A stretch of DNA of 64,000 bases from Strongyloides papillosus (taxonomy: Eukaryota > Nematoda > Chromadorea > Rhabditida > Strongyloididae), in assembly GCA_005656395.1 (NCBI GenBank), contig SRSI01000004.1, positions 1,736,001 to 1,800,000 of the forward strand, written 5' to 3'. The notes under the pieces are model-generated. The model saw only the letters and a program-made list of their open reading frames with translations, was not told the DNA's origin and ran no database searches. Below, one piece after another: positions 48,847 to 61,969 of this stretch. Within the stretch, counting starts at the first letter, position 1. Every line of letters starts with the position of its first letter. The position numbers and the translations under genes were made by a program.

Positions 48847-50101
48847 CAATTACCACTCTATTAACTATTTTTTTAATCATCAGTTTTTGGAATTCTTTAT
48901 CGTAAACATGCTGTTTTTTTAAGAAAAAAACTTAGATGCTTTGTTAGAACGATTTTTAATTTCAAAAAAATGTGTTTATACTGGTTGCCATTTTTGGGCT
49001 TTTTATTCTTATTTTTTTATATATATATTTTATTATAATTAGTCTTTCCTTGTAGTTTTAAATAACGACTAAAAAAACTGTGAACTTTTTGCTTTGAGGT
49101 ATCCCATTACGTGGTAGTAATGACGGGATTGTACTTCTTATCGTAAATTAAATTTTAACAAATCATCAACTGAGATGGTTTTATCTTTCATGATATTGAT
49201 ACAGTATATTAAATTATGATAAAATTTTATTTTTCTTTATGATAAAAAATAATCCTTATTTTACTAATAAAATGTTCATTATTTATCTTAATATTTATAT
49301 TTTATTCAAAATAACTTCTTATCTTATCTATGTAAATGATTACATTTTGTGAATAATCATAAACGATTTTTTTTAATTAAATAATATTTTAACCATGAAT
49401 GTTCAATAATTTTAATAAACCTTAACTACTTGCTTTAATTTTCCTTTATCAATACATTTAAAAAACAAAAAAGTATTTTATAACAAAGGTATGTAATGAG
49501 ATAAAAAATTTTTCTTATGCATAAAAATTTATTTTATGTAAAAAGGAGTTGATATTTATAAAGTTTTTTTTAAATGCGGCTTTTGGTTGTAAAAATAGGA
49601 TTCAATGAGAATTATTAATGATCTTTGTTAGAAAAATTAATCCTTCTAGTATAATTGCCTAATATTTTAGTCTATAATTTATTTTATAATTGTATAAAGG
49701 AAGCAATCAAATATAATTTATGTTACTATAATTTTTTAAAATTTATTTAAAATAATTAGTTTTATCAACCACATATTGTGCTGTTTTGACACATATTGGT
49801 GATATAAGATTCCACAGATTAAAAAATAGAAAGACATCTTACTATAGCCAATTATTTAAAAATTATTTTATTTACTTAAAAAAACTTCTCTTCTAAAAAA
49901 ACATTATTCCTTCATAAACTTTTAAAAGTTCCCTATTTATTAATAAAAACTATTTTATTTATACTTTTTATCAATATAAAAAATACTTATTTTGAAAATT
50001 TTACATAAAAAATTGTATTTAAAGTATATAGCATGTTTTTCTAACTAACTTTTAAAAGAATGTATTATAATTGCATTAATTTCTAAAAGAAAAAAAATTG
50101 C
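48847..50101. other. Intergenic region with a small hairpin, no gene seen
   Basis: About 1.25 kb between OSTM1 (plus) and the repeat-containing secretory gene (minus), so both 3' ends meet here. Apart from the hairpin listed separately no structure or frame stands out. Confidence 0.55.
49102..49128. other. Hairpin in the 3' flank of OSTM1
   Basis: TCCC-ATTAC, a six-base loop (GTGGTA), then GTAAT-GAC-GGGA forms a nine-pair stem with a three-base bulge. It is GC-richer than its surroundings and lies 256 nt past the stop codon, so it could be in the OSTM1 3' UTR. No known element is recognised. Confidence 0.35.
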
Positions 50102-51005
50102 TTAAATGCTTATATCGCTTTTCCAAATATTTTCATCACTTGAAGAACTGGATTTATTCTTTTTTCCTTTCCCAATACTTGAGTATGACGTCTCTGGATT
50201 ATTTTCATCAAATTTCTTGATTCTTTTTAAAAGTTCACTTTTAATTGAACGTTTCCTATTGTTCTCAGTTTTTGGCTTAGCATTAACAATTTCATTAGTT
50301 TCATCCAATTCTTTAGCTCTACCAAGAGAATGAATTTCATCTGACCGTTTATTTCTTCCACCATTATTTAAATGAGCCTTTCTCGCAAATTCATCATTAA
50401 TTTCATCTAATTCCTTTTCCCTATTTAATTTATGTATTTTGTAGGAATTCTTACCATTATTAGTTGTTGTTTTTTTATTGTTATCTAAAATTATATTAAT
50501 TAAAAAATATGTATAAAAAATTATTATACCTCCGTTTTGTGGAGCGATGGTTGTTGTAACTTCATCACCCTTCTTGTCATCCTCATCTTCTTCTTCGTCC
50601 TCATCACTCTCACCATCATCTTTATTCATTGCCAATTTTCGTCTTTCCTCTCTTTTTTCATCTTTTAAAATAAGTTGTAAATATTTATAACATTTAATGC
50701 TTATCTTACCTCTGTTTCTTTCTAATAAAGTACTTCCACCACTAGTAATGACAGAAGAATCTAAAATTGATTAGTGAAAACAAGGAACATTTTTTTTTAT
50801 AAAATATTAAATTTTCTAAATAACAAATTTTATACTGAGAGATACCTGTAAAACCATTTGCATCAGGTTCAGTTTTTTCTTGACTACGTCTTACTTCATT
50901 CTTATTCTTTTTCTTATTTCTTAAGGCTGCTGAATTAATAAATTGTGTTGTAATTAATGTGATGATTAAAATTACAAGTAAAAAATTTAATCTATTTAAC
51001 TTCAT
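50102..51005 (-). CDS. Secreted charged repeat protein, unknown family
   Basis: Four exons, 51005..50846, 50760..50710, 50661..50530 and 50484..50102, all joined in phase 1 (introns 85, 48 and 45 nt), give 241 residues. The last intron is 45 nt and stop-free, so the unspliced frame also stays open; the GT..TTTTAG borders favour splicing. A signal peptide (about 1-26, 'LLVILIITLITTQFINSA') is followed by a basic stretch, a short Ser/Gly exon, an acidic run ('ESDEDEEEDEDDKKGDE') and three imperfect copies of a Leu-x-Arg-x-Lys-(Glu)-(Leu/Phe)-Asp-Glu-x-Asn motif ('LNREKELDEIN', 'LGRAKELDETN', 'LKRIKKFDENN') spaced about 28-33 residues. Several dibasic sites occur between repeats. It looks like a disordered secreted protein or a precursor; no function can be assigned. 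Confidence 0.78.
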
Positions 51006-52300
51006 TTATAATCCTATAAGAACGAATTATTATAAGATAAAATACTTCAAATATAATTAGAATTATTTAAAATAAATTTCAAACATTAGAGAGATAAAAA
51101 TCAAACAAATAAATCATGAAATTATTTTCTAATGTTTAAATATATATTAAACGAATTATTTGAAATAAGAAAATAAAATAATAAAAACACTTGGGAGATA
51201 TAATATATATATATAATTCATTTTTCTTTATTCTTTTTGATATCTCGAGTATTTGCATAAACATTATCGATAACTTATAATGAGGTAGTATTAATTTTAA
51301 ACAAATTTTGATCAAAGCTTTTATGCTACCTAAACAAATGCTACATTTTTTTTCTCGTTAATATTACATATTTTTAGATATTTAACTAATAATCTATTTG
51401 CTTTTTAAGAAAACAAAAATCTTGTTAACATTTATTTGTTTATTTATTTAATTTTTTATGAATATAAATTTTAAGTCATGCTTAGAAATAAAAGTCTACT
51501 TTTGAAAAAAATTTGTTCTTTTCCATATAATTGAAGTTTTCCCATATATTATTTATATATTAGTTTTTGTTTAAAATTTTAACTGACTTATTACTACGAT
51601 TATCACTAACAATCACAAAATTTATTATTAAAAAACTAATTTTTAGATGACATTTTATATAATAAAAATTAGCTATGTATAAGTACTATTAGGATAACTT
51701 TAACACATTTATTTTCTTCTTTATCTATATCCATACATACTTTTAAATATTTATCATTGTTGTTAGTAGGTCTTTTCATCAAACATCTATTGAAAAAATA
51801 GTCTATAAAGTAAAACTTTAAAATTAATGTTCTTTCTAGTTAAAATGATTTTTGGCACTATTTCATATCAAAAACCAACAGCTACATTTATATTTAACGT
51901 ACGCTTTTAACCTCTTTTTTAACTGTTTCTTAATATTTCTATACATTTATTCAAATTATTCTCTCATTAACATTACCATCATATTTAAAATAAGGAACTT
52001 CATATTGCAATAAAATTATTAAACATAGTTTTATTTTGAACATATTTCCTGGTTTTGTTTAATAGTATTTTTAAGATAACTTAATATTTAAATATTCTTA
52101 TTTTTAATAGTGCTTTTTTGAGATAATATATAACAACAATAAAAATTTAATGTCGTTTTTAATTAATTATACCTCTATTTCATACTAATTTTTACATTTA
52201 TTTCAATTTTTTATTGATGATGAGAAAAATTATATATCAACTTTATTGGATAAATAAATTATATGACTATCATTTTTAGTTTTATCAAAATTTAAAAATA
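51006..52300. other. Divergent promoter region, no gene seen
   Basis: About 1.3 kb of AT-rich sequence between the repeat protein (minus) and the KChIP-like gene (plus). A CATTTTTAG acceptor at 52271-52279, 21 nt before the ATG of the latter, is a likely trans-splice site. Confidence 0.6.
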
Positions 52301-53113
52301 ATGGCACAACATTTTCAAAGAAGAAGAGCTATTGTAGCACCAAATGAAAATGTAAAGATGAAAAATTTATTAGGTATGTTTATGGAAATCAAAAGTGTAA
52401 TTTAATTTTATATTTAGAATCTCATACTGACATTGTTCAAGCTTTAGAGCAACAATTAAGACGCCCTGTTAGTTTGAATAAATTGGTAAAAGAAAGTAAA
52501 TTTACAAAAAGAGAAGTTAAAGCAATTTACAGAGCATTCAAAGAAGCTTCACCAAATGCATTGGTGCAAAGAGATATAATTAGGGAAGCTTTTGTTGAAT
52601 TATTTCCCAGAGGAGATACAGAACATTATGCTGATATGGTTTTCAATACATTTGATTTAGATCATACAGGAATGATAAGTTTCGAGGTAATTTGAATATA
52701 TTACTTATTATTAAAAATATACGCTTATATTAGGAATTTATTAAAAGCATGTCAACATTATGTAGAGGTACATTAAAAGAAAAAATAGATTGGATTTATA
52801 AAATGTATGATCCACGCAACACAGGAGTCATAAGTTGGGAGCGTCTATTTTTTGTTATTACAGCTATGGATGATTTGATTGGATATGATGCAAGACCTCC
52901 TGTTACACGGGAGCAAAGAATACATCATACTGATGAAATATTTAATGTAAGTATATTAATTACTAACATAAAAAAAATTATATAATTTTAAAGAAATTTG
53001 ATCCCCAGAAAACGGGCTTAATAACAAAAGATCAATTTACAAACCTTTGTCTCAATGATCCAACAATATTAAACTCAATAAGTCATCTTTATACAGTTCT
53101 ACCCAGTGCATAA
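52301..53113 (+). CDS. KChIP-like EF-hand calcium sensor
   Basis: Exons 52301..52373, 52418..52686, 52734..52946 and 52994..53113 (introns 44-47 nt) give 224 residues. The core reads like Kv-channel-interacting protein: 'ESKFTKREVKAIYRAFK' (KChIP 'TNFTKRELQVLYRGFK'), 'FPRGDTEHYADMVFNTFD', 'LCRGTLKEKIDWIYKMYD'. Of the calcium loops only the second EF hand ('DLDHTGMISFEE') has acidic residues at positions 1, 3 and 12. Loops three and four ('DPRNTGVISWER', 'DPQKTGLITKDQ') lack the position-12 Glu and the position-3 acid and probably do not bind calcium; in mammalian KChIPs these are the main calcium sites. No N-terminal myristoylation Gly is present. A role as an auxiliary subunit of Shal-type potassium channels is expected from the family; the altered loops suggest weak calcium response. 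The C-terminal TAA falls 39 codons into the last exon. Confidence 0.88.
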
Positions 53114-53236
53114 CAACTTTTGAAAAATGATTAGTAAGATATTTGGTTCAAAAATTTTATTGCGAGTAAAATGTATGAAGGTTGAAGAAAGAAGAATTAT
53201 AAAAAAAATATGTGTTAATGATAAGTACAATTTCCA

Positions 53237-53998
53237 TTACATCGCAGCCATCGCTTCCTCATAAAATTGTCCCTTCTCTTTACTAGCAATCTCACACAAA
53301 CGACTCCATTGAACTTCAGAAGATTCAACTAACATCTCTATAGCATCTGAGTACATTTCATTCAATAATTCCTGTGCCTTACTTGTATCAATCTCTTCAC
53401 CTTTTAATTTATTTTCCGTAGCAGCATCATAAAATTCACCGTTTTGGTGGTGTATCTCATGATTGTAGTCGGTATTATTTTTCATTAAATATAATGTAAG
53501 GAACATAAAGAACTCCTTTTCCTGAATTGTCATTGATTGAACCTTACGGCGACCAAGTCTAGGCAAGAATGAAAATATTGGACTACCTTCCTTCAAAATA
53601 TACTCATATTGTGAAGTAAAATTAATTCTATCCTTCAAAAGTGATACAGGAACATTGCCATCAACTACAAATGTTTCCTCTGGATAACAATGAGGATTGT
53701 AAAGAAGGGTATTTATTTTGTAGGCAGCTGAACCATCCAAAAACATAATCCATTCTTTATTATAAATGACTTTCTTTTCGTATGCACGGACTGCAGAACA
53801 TTCATTAGTACACTCATTTGGAATAGGTTCATAGAATGTCGCAACATCTATACGAATTAAATCAGTATTAAATTCTGGACATTTAAAAACATCTGAATAT
53901 ACTCTAGGTCCACATCGACGATTTAGGTAGGAAAGAGATAAATCAGCAATGCTAAATATAGCCAATGAAGAAAATAACAAGTAACTCAAGAGATACAT
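53237..53998 (-). CDS. Secreted protein of unknown function
   Basis: A single uninterrupted exon of 253 residues. A signal peptide (about 1-18) precedes a domain with six cysteines in the first half ('RRCGPRVYSDVFKC', 'NECTNECSAV', 'HCYPEETF'), one possible N-glycosylation site ('INFTSQ') and a second half that is helical and acidic, ending 'QFYEEAMAAM'. A basic 'LGRRKVQ' follows a hydrophobic loop around residue 149. It ends 123 bp from the convergent KChIP-like gene. I do not recognise a family; the protein looks extracellular and nematode-specific. The start is the only ATG that yields the signal sequence. Confidence 0.8.
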   Translation of the reverse strand: MYLLSYLLFSSLAIFSIADLSLSYLNRRCGPRVYSDVFKCPEFNTDLIRIDVATFYEPIPNECTNECSAVRAYEKKVIYNKEWIMFLDGSAAYKINTLLYNPHCYPEETFVVDGNVPVSLLKDRINFTSQYEYILKEGSPIFSFLPRLGRRKVQSMTIQEKEFFMFLTLYLMKNNTDYNHEIHHQNGEFYDAATENKLKGEEIDTSKAQELLNEMYSDAIEMLVESSEVQWSRLCEIASKEKGQFYEEAMAAM

Positions 53999-54933
53999 TC
54001 TGAAAACAAAAATATACGAAAAAAGTATAATGAAATGTCATCACTTTTTAAATCTTATATAAGCTCATACCTTTTTTACAAACCCTCTACATTTGACCTA
54101 TTGCAATTTAAAAAGTCATCAAACAAAGCAATTAGTGATGTAACATGTTTTTAAGCACCATTATTTGACCTACATATATTAAATAGCTATCAATTTTATT
54201 CTCAAATAATCATTAAAATGACAACGTTATTAGACATGAAAGAATGTTAAAAAAAGAATAAACAATTCTTTTATTTTCCTAAAAAATAGTAAGAAAAAAA
54301 AAGTTGTATTAAAAAATTTATTTGCCATAGTTAGAAATGTTTACAATCTTTTTGCGGCCAATACGCAAATATAATATGAATACACGAAGAAGAAGTCTAA
54401 TAAATATTGTTCACGTTTGTTTTGACATATTTTTTAACAAGTTAAGGTTGATTCAGTTCACATTTCTACAAAAACCGCAGGTAAAAAATAACAAAAATTC
54501 ATATAATTTAATAATTATCCTGAAATAAAAAGATGTTTAAAATGGTTAAAAAACGGAATATTAATGAAAAAGATAAACTAATTGATAGTTCGCAAATTTA
54601 AAGATAGATTAAAAGGTATTAAAAAGCATGTTATAAAAAGTAGTTAAAGTAAAAAAATTACTAAAAATATGTTATATTTTACCATGTAAATAAAAGTATT
54701 TGTAAAATATAAGATATTAATTTATATTTCTTGTTAAAAATGAATGAAACTATTCAAATAATGAAATCGATTACATTCACTGTTCTAAATATTATAGTTT
54801 AGCAGATTCACGCTGAAAGTTTTTCTTTTATTATCGTTAGTTTTTTTTATTTTTTTTTGGGAATTATGTTAATCATCTTATTGTGGTATTGTTTTTTTAA
54901 TCTTCACCTGAACCTATAGTTTTTATAAATAAT
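53999..54933. other. Intergenic region, no gene seen
   Basis: About 0.9 kb upstream of the secreted-protein gene and downstream of ARFGAP (both minus). The plus-strand frame at 54337-54528 is basic and hydrophobic without coding look. The sequence just before 54934 on the minus strand may hold a short last exon of the ARFGAP gene. Confidence 0.5.
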
Positions 54934-56370
54934 TTAACTTACGTTAAGATACGATGAAAAAGTACTACTTAATGATGATATTTTCCCAGCAACTTTTGAC
55001 ATTCCTTGGCGAACACTGTCTTTAATATCAGAAACATCAGGAACATGTGTATTGTAAGAGTATGATGATGATTGACTTTCACCGTTACCAAAAAGATCGG
55101 CACTACCAAGACTTGTTGCACCATCAAATCGTGATAGATTTGCACGCATCTCACTATCCATATCATTTTTACCAAAAAAGGCATCTGATGATATTGATTT
55201 TGCATTTCCAAATTTCTTTAATGCCTCATCAGAAGACGGTGCATCATATTGGTAATTTGATCTTGAGGAATAACTAGGTTTTTCCACTTTCTTCGGTTCT
55301 TTCCATGTGTCAAAGAAATCATCATCTTCCTTTGTTGTTTCATCACCCTTATCGTGATCTTCAAGGGTATCCCATGATTCAAGAATGGATGACTTGACTG
55401 GTTGCTTTGGTTTGACACCGACTTGCTTAATAGCATGAATTCCAGACGAGACGTTGTGAGAAATTCCAAATTTTTGAATACCACCCATACCTAATCTCTC
55501 AACAACATCAGCCTTCTTTGGATCAGCTGCAGCAGTCTTAATGATTTTCTCATTAGCTTTCTTCATATCCTCTGGATTTTCCATCATAAATCGTCCTGAA
55601 ATTTTTTTTGCCTCTTCTTTCTCATTATTATCATAGACAAATTTGGTCGATGCCTCTAAATCTTTCTCAGCTTGAATGGCTTTTTGTTCAACTTCAGTAA
55701 AATTTGTTTTAACTTTAGTAGCACCTAGTCCTTTTTTGTTCCCTAAATTTATCTTTTTTACTGGTTTTTTTATGAGAGAAGATTTTATTGGTTGTGACTC
55801 AACAGCAGATGCATCGTCCAGTAACTCATTTTCTGTTTTCTTTGACGCAACAATTAATTTTTTTGGTGCATCGACAGCCGGGGCAGCTGGTTTAAATTCT
55901 TGAGAAAAGAAATCTTCTTCCTCCTCCTTTTCATCACTAACTGCAACACTATCAGCATTGTCGATAAAAAGTTTTCCCTTACATGTTTCGTGAGCGTAAG
56001 TAGCCATTTTGGAAACTTTGTCACGGTACATTGTTGCAGCACGACTTTTGTACTTTTGCTGAATATCATTGGTTTCACAACCATGATCTTTAAAGAATTT
56101 AGTAGCGTTAGCATTTCCACTAACTTGCATTGCACGAAGTTGATGCCATGTCCAGTTTGTATCCAAGTTAGTTGAACGGACAAAGGTTACGTGTACACCA
56201 AGATTTCTATGGACAGCTGAACAGTCAATGCATATAAATACCCCGTATGTAACAGTAGCCCATGTTGGATTTCTTGCATTACAATCAAAACAAACTTTGT
56301 TACATGGTTGACTTTTTAATTTTGCAAGGATTTGGTCAATCTCGTCAGCAGTTGGTGTTTCAGAAGTCAT
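54934..56370 (-). CDS. ADP-ribosylation factor GTPase-activating protein 2/3
   Basis: A 478-residue frame. The N-terminal ArfGAP domain has the CxxC-x16-CxxC zinc finger: 'KVCFDCNARNPTWATV' and 'FICIDCSAVHRNLGVH', with the arginine finger in 'SAVHRNLG', then 'VTFVRSTNLD'. The C-terminal half has the ArfGAP2/3 signature: repeated 'ISSDAFFGKND' and 'GSADLFGNGES' motifs and a terminal amphipathic 'VRQGMSKVAGKISSLSS' segment. The family turns off Arf1 on Golgi COPI coats. The stop is read from 'GTA AGT TAA', which is itself a perfect splice donor; a TATAG or TTCAG acceptor lies 24-35 nt beyond, so the true end may be a short extra exon adding about 9-11 residues. No intron is seen elsewhere. Confidence 0.93.
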   Translation of the reverse strand: MTSETPTADEIDQILAKLKSQPCNKVCFDCNARNPTWATVTYGVFICIDCSAVHRNLGVHVTFVRSTNLDTNWTWHQLRAMQVSGNANATKFFKDHGCETNDIQQKYKSRAATMYRDKVSKMATYAHETCKGKLFIDNADSVAVSDEKEEEEDFFSQEFKPAAPAVDAPKKLIVASKKTENELLDDASAVESQPIKSSLIKKPVKKINLGNKKGLGATKVKTNFTEVEQKAIQAEKDLEASTKFVYDNNEKEEAKKISGRFMMENPEDMKKANEKIIKTAAADPKKADVVERLGMGGIQKFGISHNVSSGIHAIKQVGVKPKQPVKSSILESWDTLEDHDKGDETTKEDDDFFDTWKEPKKVEKPSYSSRSNYQYDAPSSDEALKKFGNAKSISSDAFFGKNDMDSEMRANLSRFDGATSLGSADLFGNGESQSSSYSYNTHVPDVSDIKDSVRQGMSKVAGKISSLSSTFSSYLNVS

Positions 56371-58918
<2,548 letters not shown>

Positions 58919-60404
58919 AAAATGAAGCAAAAAAAGAAATCTATCTTCAAATAAATTGTACGATTCGGGTCATTAATTTTTTATAAAGATTTATATTTAT
59001 TGTCATTAACAATTCTTACTATTCCTTAAAGATTTATTAACTTTATTTATAATATCTTTTTTCGTAAAAAAAAGCCGTTTTAATAAATATTTTGACATTC
59101 AATATTAATTTATTTATTGATAATTAAAAATAATAAAATGTGGTATTTATTATTTTGAATAGGTCAAAATTATAACATGTGTCACATTTACTCAATGAGT
59201 AACGATAAAATTCTTAATTTTATATAACATTTTCGGAAACAATGGCACATATGTTTCATAAAATAATTATATTTAAGAAGTATTTAACACAAAAGAAAGT
59301 TGTCATTCAAATGAAATGGTAAATTGCGCAATTTCTATAAACTTTGTAATATTTTGCACATATATAAATATCTATTTCTTAAGCATCTCCTATCATAATA
59401 TTTATTAACAAAAAAATCTCTTTGAAAACTTTAAGTACTATTGTTATATTAAATGTTTAGAAAAAGACAATTTATCATTTATTGTTATTTGATATTAATT
59501 AATTTTTTTCCAATAAAATAACAGTACTTGTTTATTTGGCATATAAAAAACATTAATACTGTTTATCATCAACAATATTATGACTATATTTAATGTTTTT
59601 GATGTTCTTTTTCAAAATGTCTCACTAGTATGTTAAGAGTTAAATGTGATCTTTTGAATGAAACACTAGAATTAAGTTTATATTTAAAAAGGAATGACTA
59701 AAAAATATATTGTAATGTGAAACGGTAAATAAAACTGTTTTATAATTACCTTATTTATAAACTTTGTAAAATTACTTATTATGATTTTTTTGGTTACTTT
59801 AAGAATATTTATGCTAACCACACCATACAAGGCATCATTTTATTTTTAACTTTTTATTATCAGTAAAAAAATGTTTTTTATCTTTACAATGAAACCGATT
59901 TTTTTAATTAATTTTTTTAAAAAAAAATGTAAAGAAAATTTGTCTAAAATGATAAATGTTTGTTTTAATTATACAAAACCTCTAGGTAGTAATATAATTT
60001 AAACAAAAAAATGTACTGTTAATTTTTAGAATAAATTTAAAATTTAATCTTTTTTTATTTAACTTCTAATTGCATAAGTAATAACTTATATCACGTTATT
60101 TGAAATTTCATCGCTTATCTTCTTAAAATTAGTTTTCATCTATTGTTAAAATTTGTTTTATAGATTAACAATCAACTTGAAATCTTACACATTCAATCAT
60201 CTTTCATGATACACATGGCATATATAACTTGTTAAGATATATTTTAGAATATCATAAAATTATGTTATCTTCATTCTATAAATTTGATAAAGCTATCACT
60301 AACATTATTTAAGGAAATACAGACAACTAATTAAATTTAATTGCTCGAATTTAATATATTCTTTTATCAACTATTTTTTTTATGATAAATACAAGTTTTT
60401 GACT
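58919..60404. other. Intergenic region, no gene seen
   Basis: About 1.5 kb upstream of the carboxypeptidase gene on the same strand. The poly(A) signal of the NTPDase gene is near its start; the rest is A/T-rich without supported features. Confidence 0.6.
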
Positions 60405-61969
60405 ATGTTAATTATTTACTATTTTAGATTTATGTTTTTTTGGATATTTTTTTGTTTTTACTCATTATTGAATGGAGGAGAAGTTTCGAGTCAATGGCAT
60501 AGTAAATTATTAAATGAGGTACGATATGACAATTATCATATTTTTCGTATAAAAGTTAATTCACATACAACAACTGAAAAATTAAATAACTGGCTGGAAA
60601 ATTTTGAAGAAAAAGTATCGAGAAATGATAATGTAAGATTATAAATGTCAATTTACTGTTAAAAGTATAAACATTTTTATAGAGTCATTTTTCAATGCAA
60701 CAAAACCATTTTGATATTTGGGCCCCAGCACATAATCTTAAACCATATGCTGATATTCTGGTATCCCCTGACATTGTTTATATATTTGAAGAAAAACTGA
60801 TAAAAGAAGGCTTTAATGATTATAAAATTATACATAAAAATGTTCAGAAGTAAGATTTAACACTTTTTGTAAAGTTAATAGTTTATATTTTCTTTTAGAC
60901 ATTTGGAGAGAGAAAAACGAAGTTTAAAGAAGGGAGAAAAAACTTTTAAGTTAAAGAAAAGAAGTATTGACAATTCATTATCATCATTTAATATTTTTAC
61001 ATATAATTCCGTTGACAATATTAATAAATATATGATAGATATGACACGACAATATCCACATCTTGTTCAATTGTTTAATGTTACAAAAACTTATGAAAAT
61101 CGTGATATGTTAGGTGTTAAAATTGGTATTCCAGGACTATACAAACCAGCTATATTTATCGATGCTGGTGTTCATGCTCGTGAATGGATAGCACCTGCAT
61201 CAGCTATATATATAATTAATCAAGTATGTCTAAACTTTTTTTGTTTACTTTTATTGGTATTTAATACTTTTAGTTATTAACAATGAGTAATAAAGATGAA
61301 GAAATTAGGTATGTATTGGAAAAATTTGACTGGTATATAGTGCCACTAGCAAATCCAGATGGCTATCAATATAGTATGGATCAAGATCGTATGTGGAGGA
61401 AGACAAGATCAATAAACAAAACAATTAGTAAATGGTGTATTGGCGCTGATGCTAATAGAAATTGGGGATATAAATGGGGTGAGGTTGGTGCTAATAGATC
61501 CCCATGTTCTAATATATACTCTGGTAGTGAGCCATTTAGTGAAATTGAATCAAAAGGTCTTAAAAATTTTATTACGTATAATGTATATGATCCAAAAATT
61601 TATATATCATTACATTCGTATGGTCAAGTCTTTTTAGCACCATGGGGTTATACAAATGATTTACCATCAAATCATAATGATCAAAAAAATGCTGCTTTAT
61701 TAGCACTGGAAGCAATTAAAAATATTAGTGGTGCTGAGTATATGTTTGGTACGATCAGTGAAATGATGTACCCTGCATCTGGTACCAGTATAGATTATAT
61801 GCAAAATTATGGTGTTCCGTATATCTATGGAATAGAATTGAGACCCAATGATGATGATATTTATGGATTTATAATTCCACCAAATTATATAGAACCTACT
61901 GGAAAAGAATTGTTAGGTGCTTGTATAAATTTATGTCGCTATGCTTTATTAAAAACAAGTGTAATTTAG
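60405..61969 (+). CDS. Secreted M14 zinc carboxypeptidase with pro-domain
   Basis: Exons 60405..60632, 60683..60849, 60899..61223 and 61274..61969 (introns of 49-50 nt) give 471 residues. Signal peptide at 1-24, then an activation pro-domain of about 100 residues ending in clustered basic sites ('KRSLKKGEK', 'KLKKRSID', near residues 138-154) where processing would release the enzyme. The peptidase domain has zinc ligands His224 and Glu227 in 'HAREW' and His354 in 'SLHSYGQ', substrate-binding Asn-Arg in 'ANRNWG' (301-303) and the catalytic Glu428 in 'IELRP'. The position of carboxypeptidase A Tyr248 ('IDWTYSQG') reads 'IDYMQNYG', giving Gln417 instead. Secreted metallocarboxypeptidases remove C-terminal residues from peptides; substrate preference cannot be read here. 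An AATAAA at 62094-62099 is the likely poly(A) signal. Confidence 0.93.

Noticed and set aside
54337..54528. 63-codon plus-strand frame
   Set aside because: Basic and hydrophobic mixture without any recognisable motif; no conserved splice context.
54969..56183. Six overlapping frames of 75-109 codons on both strands within ARFGAP
   Set aside because: Other-frame readings of a Lys/Ser-rich coding sequence; no independent family signal.
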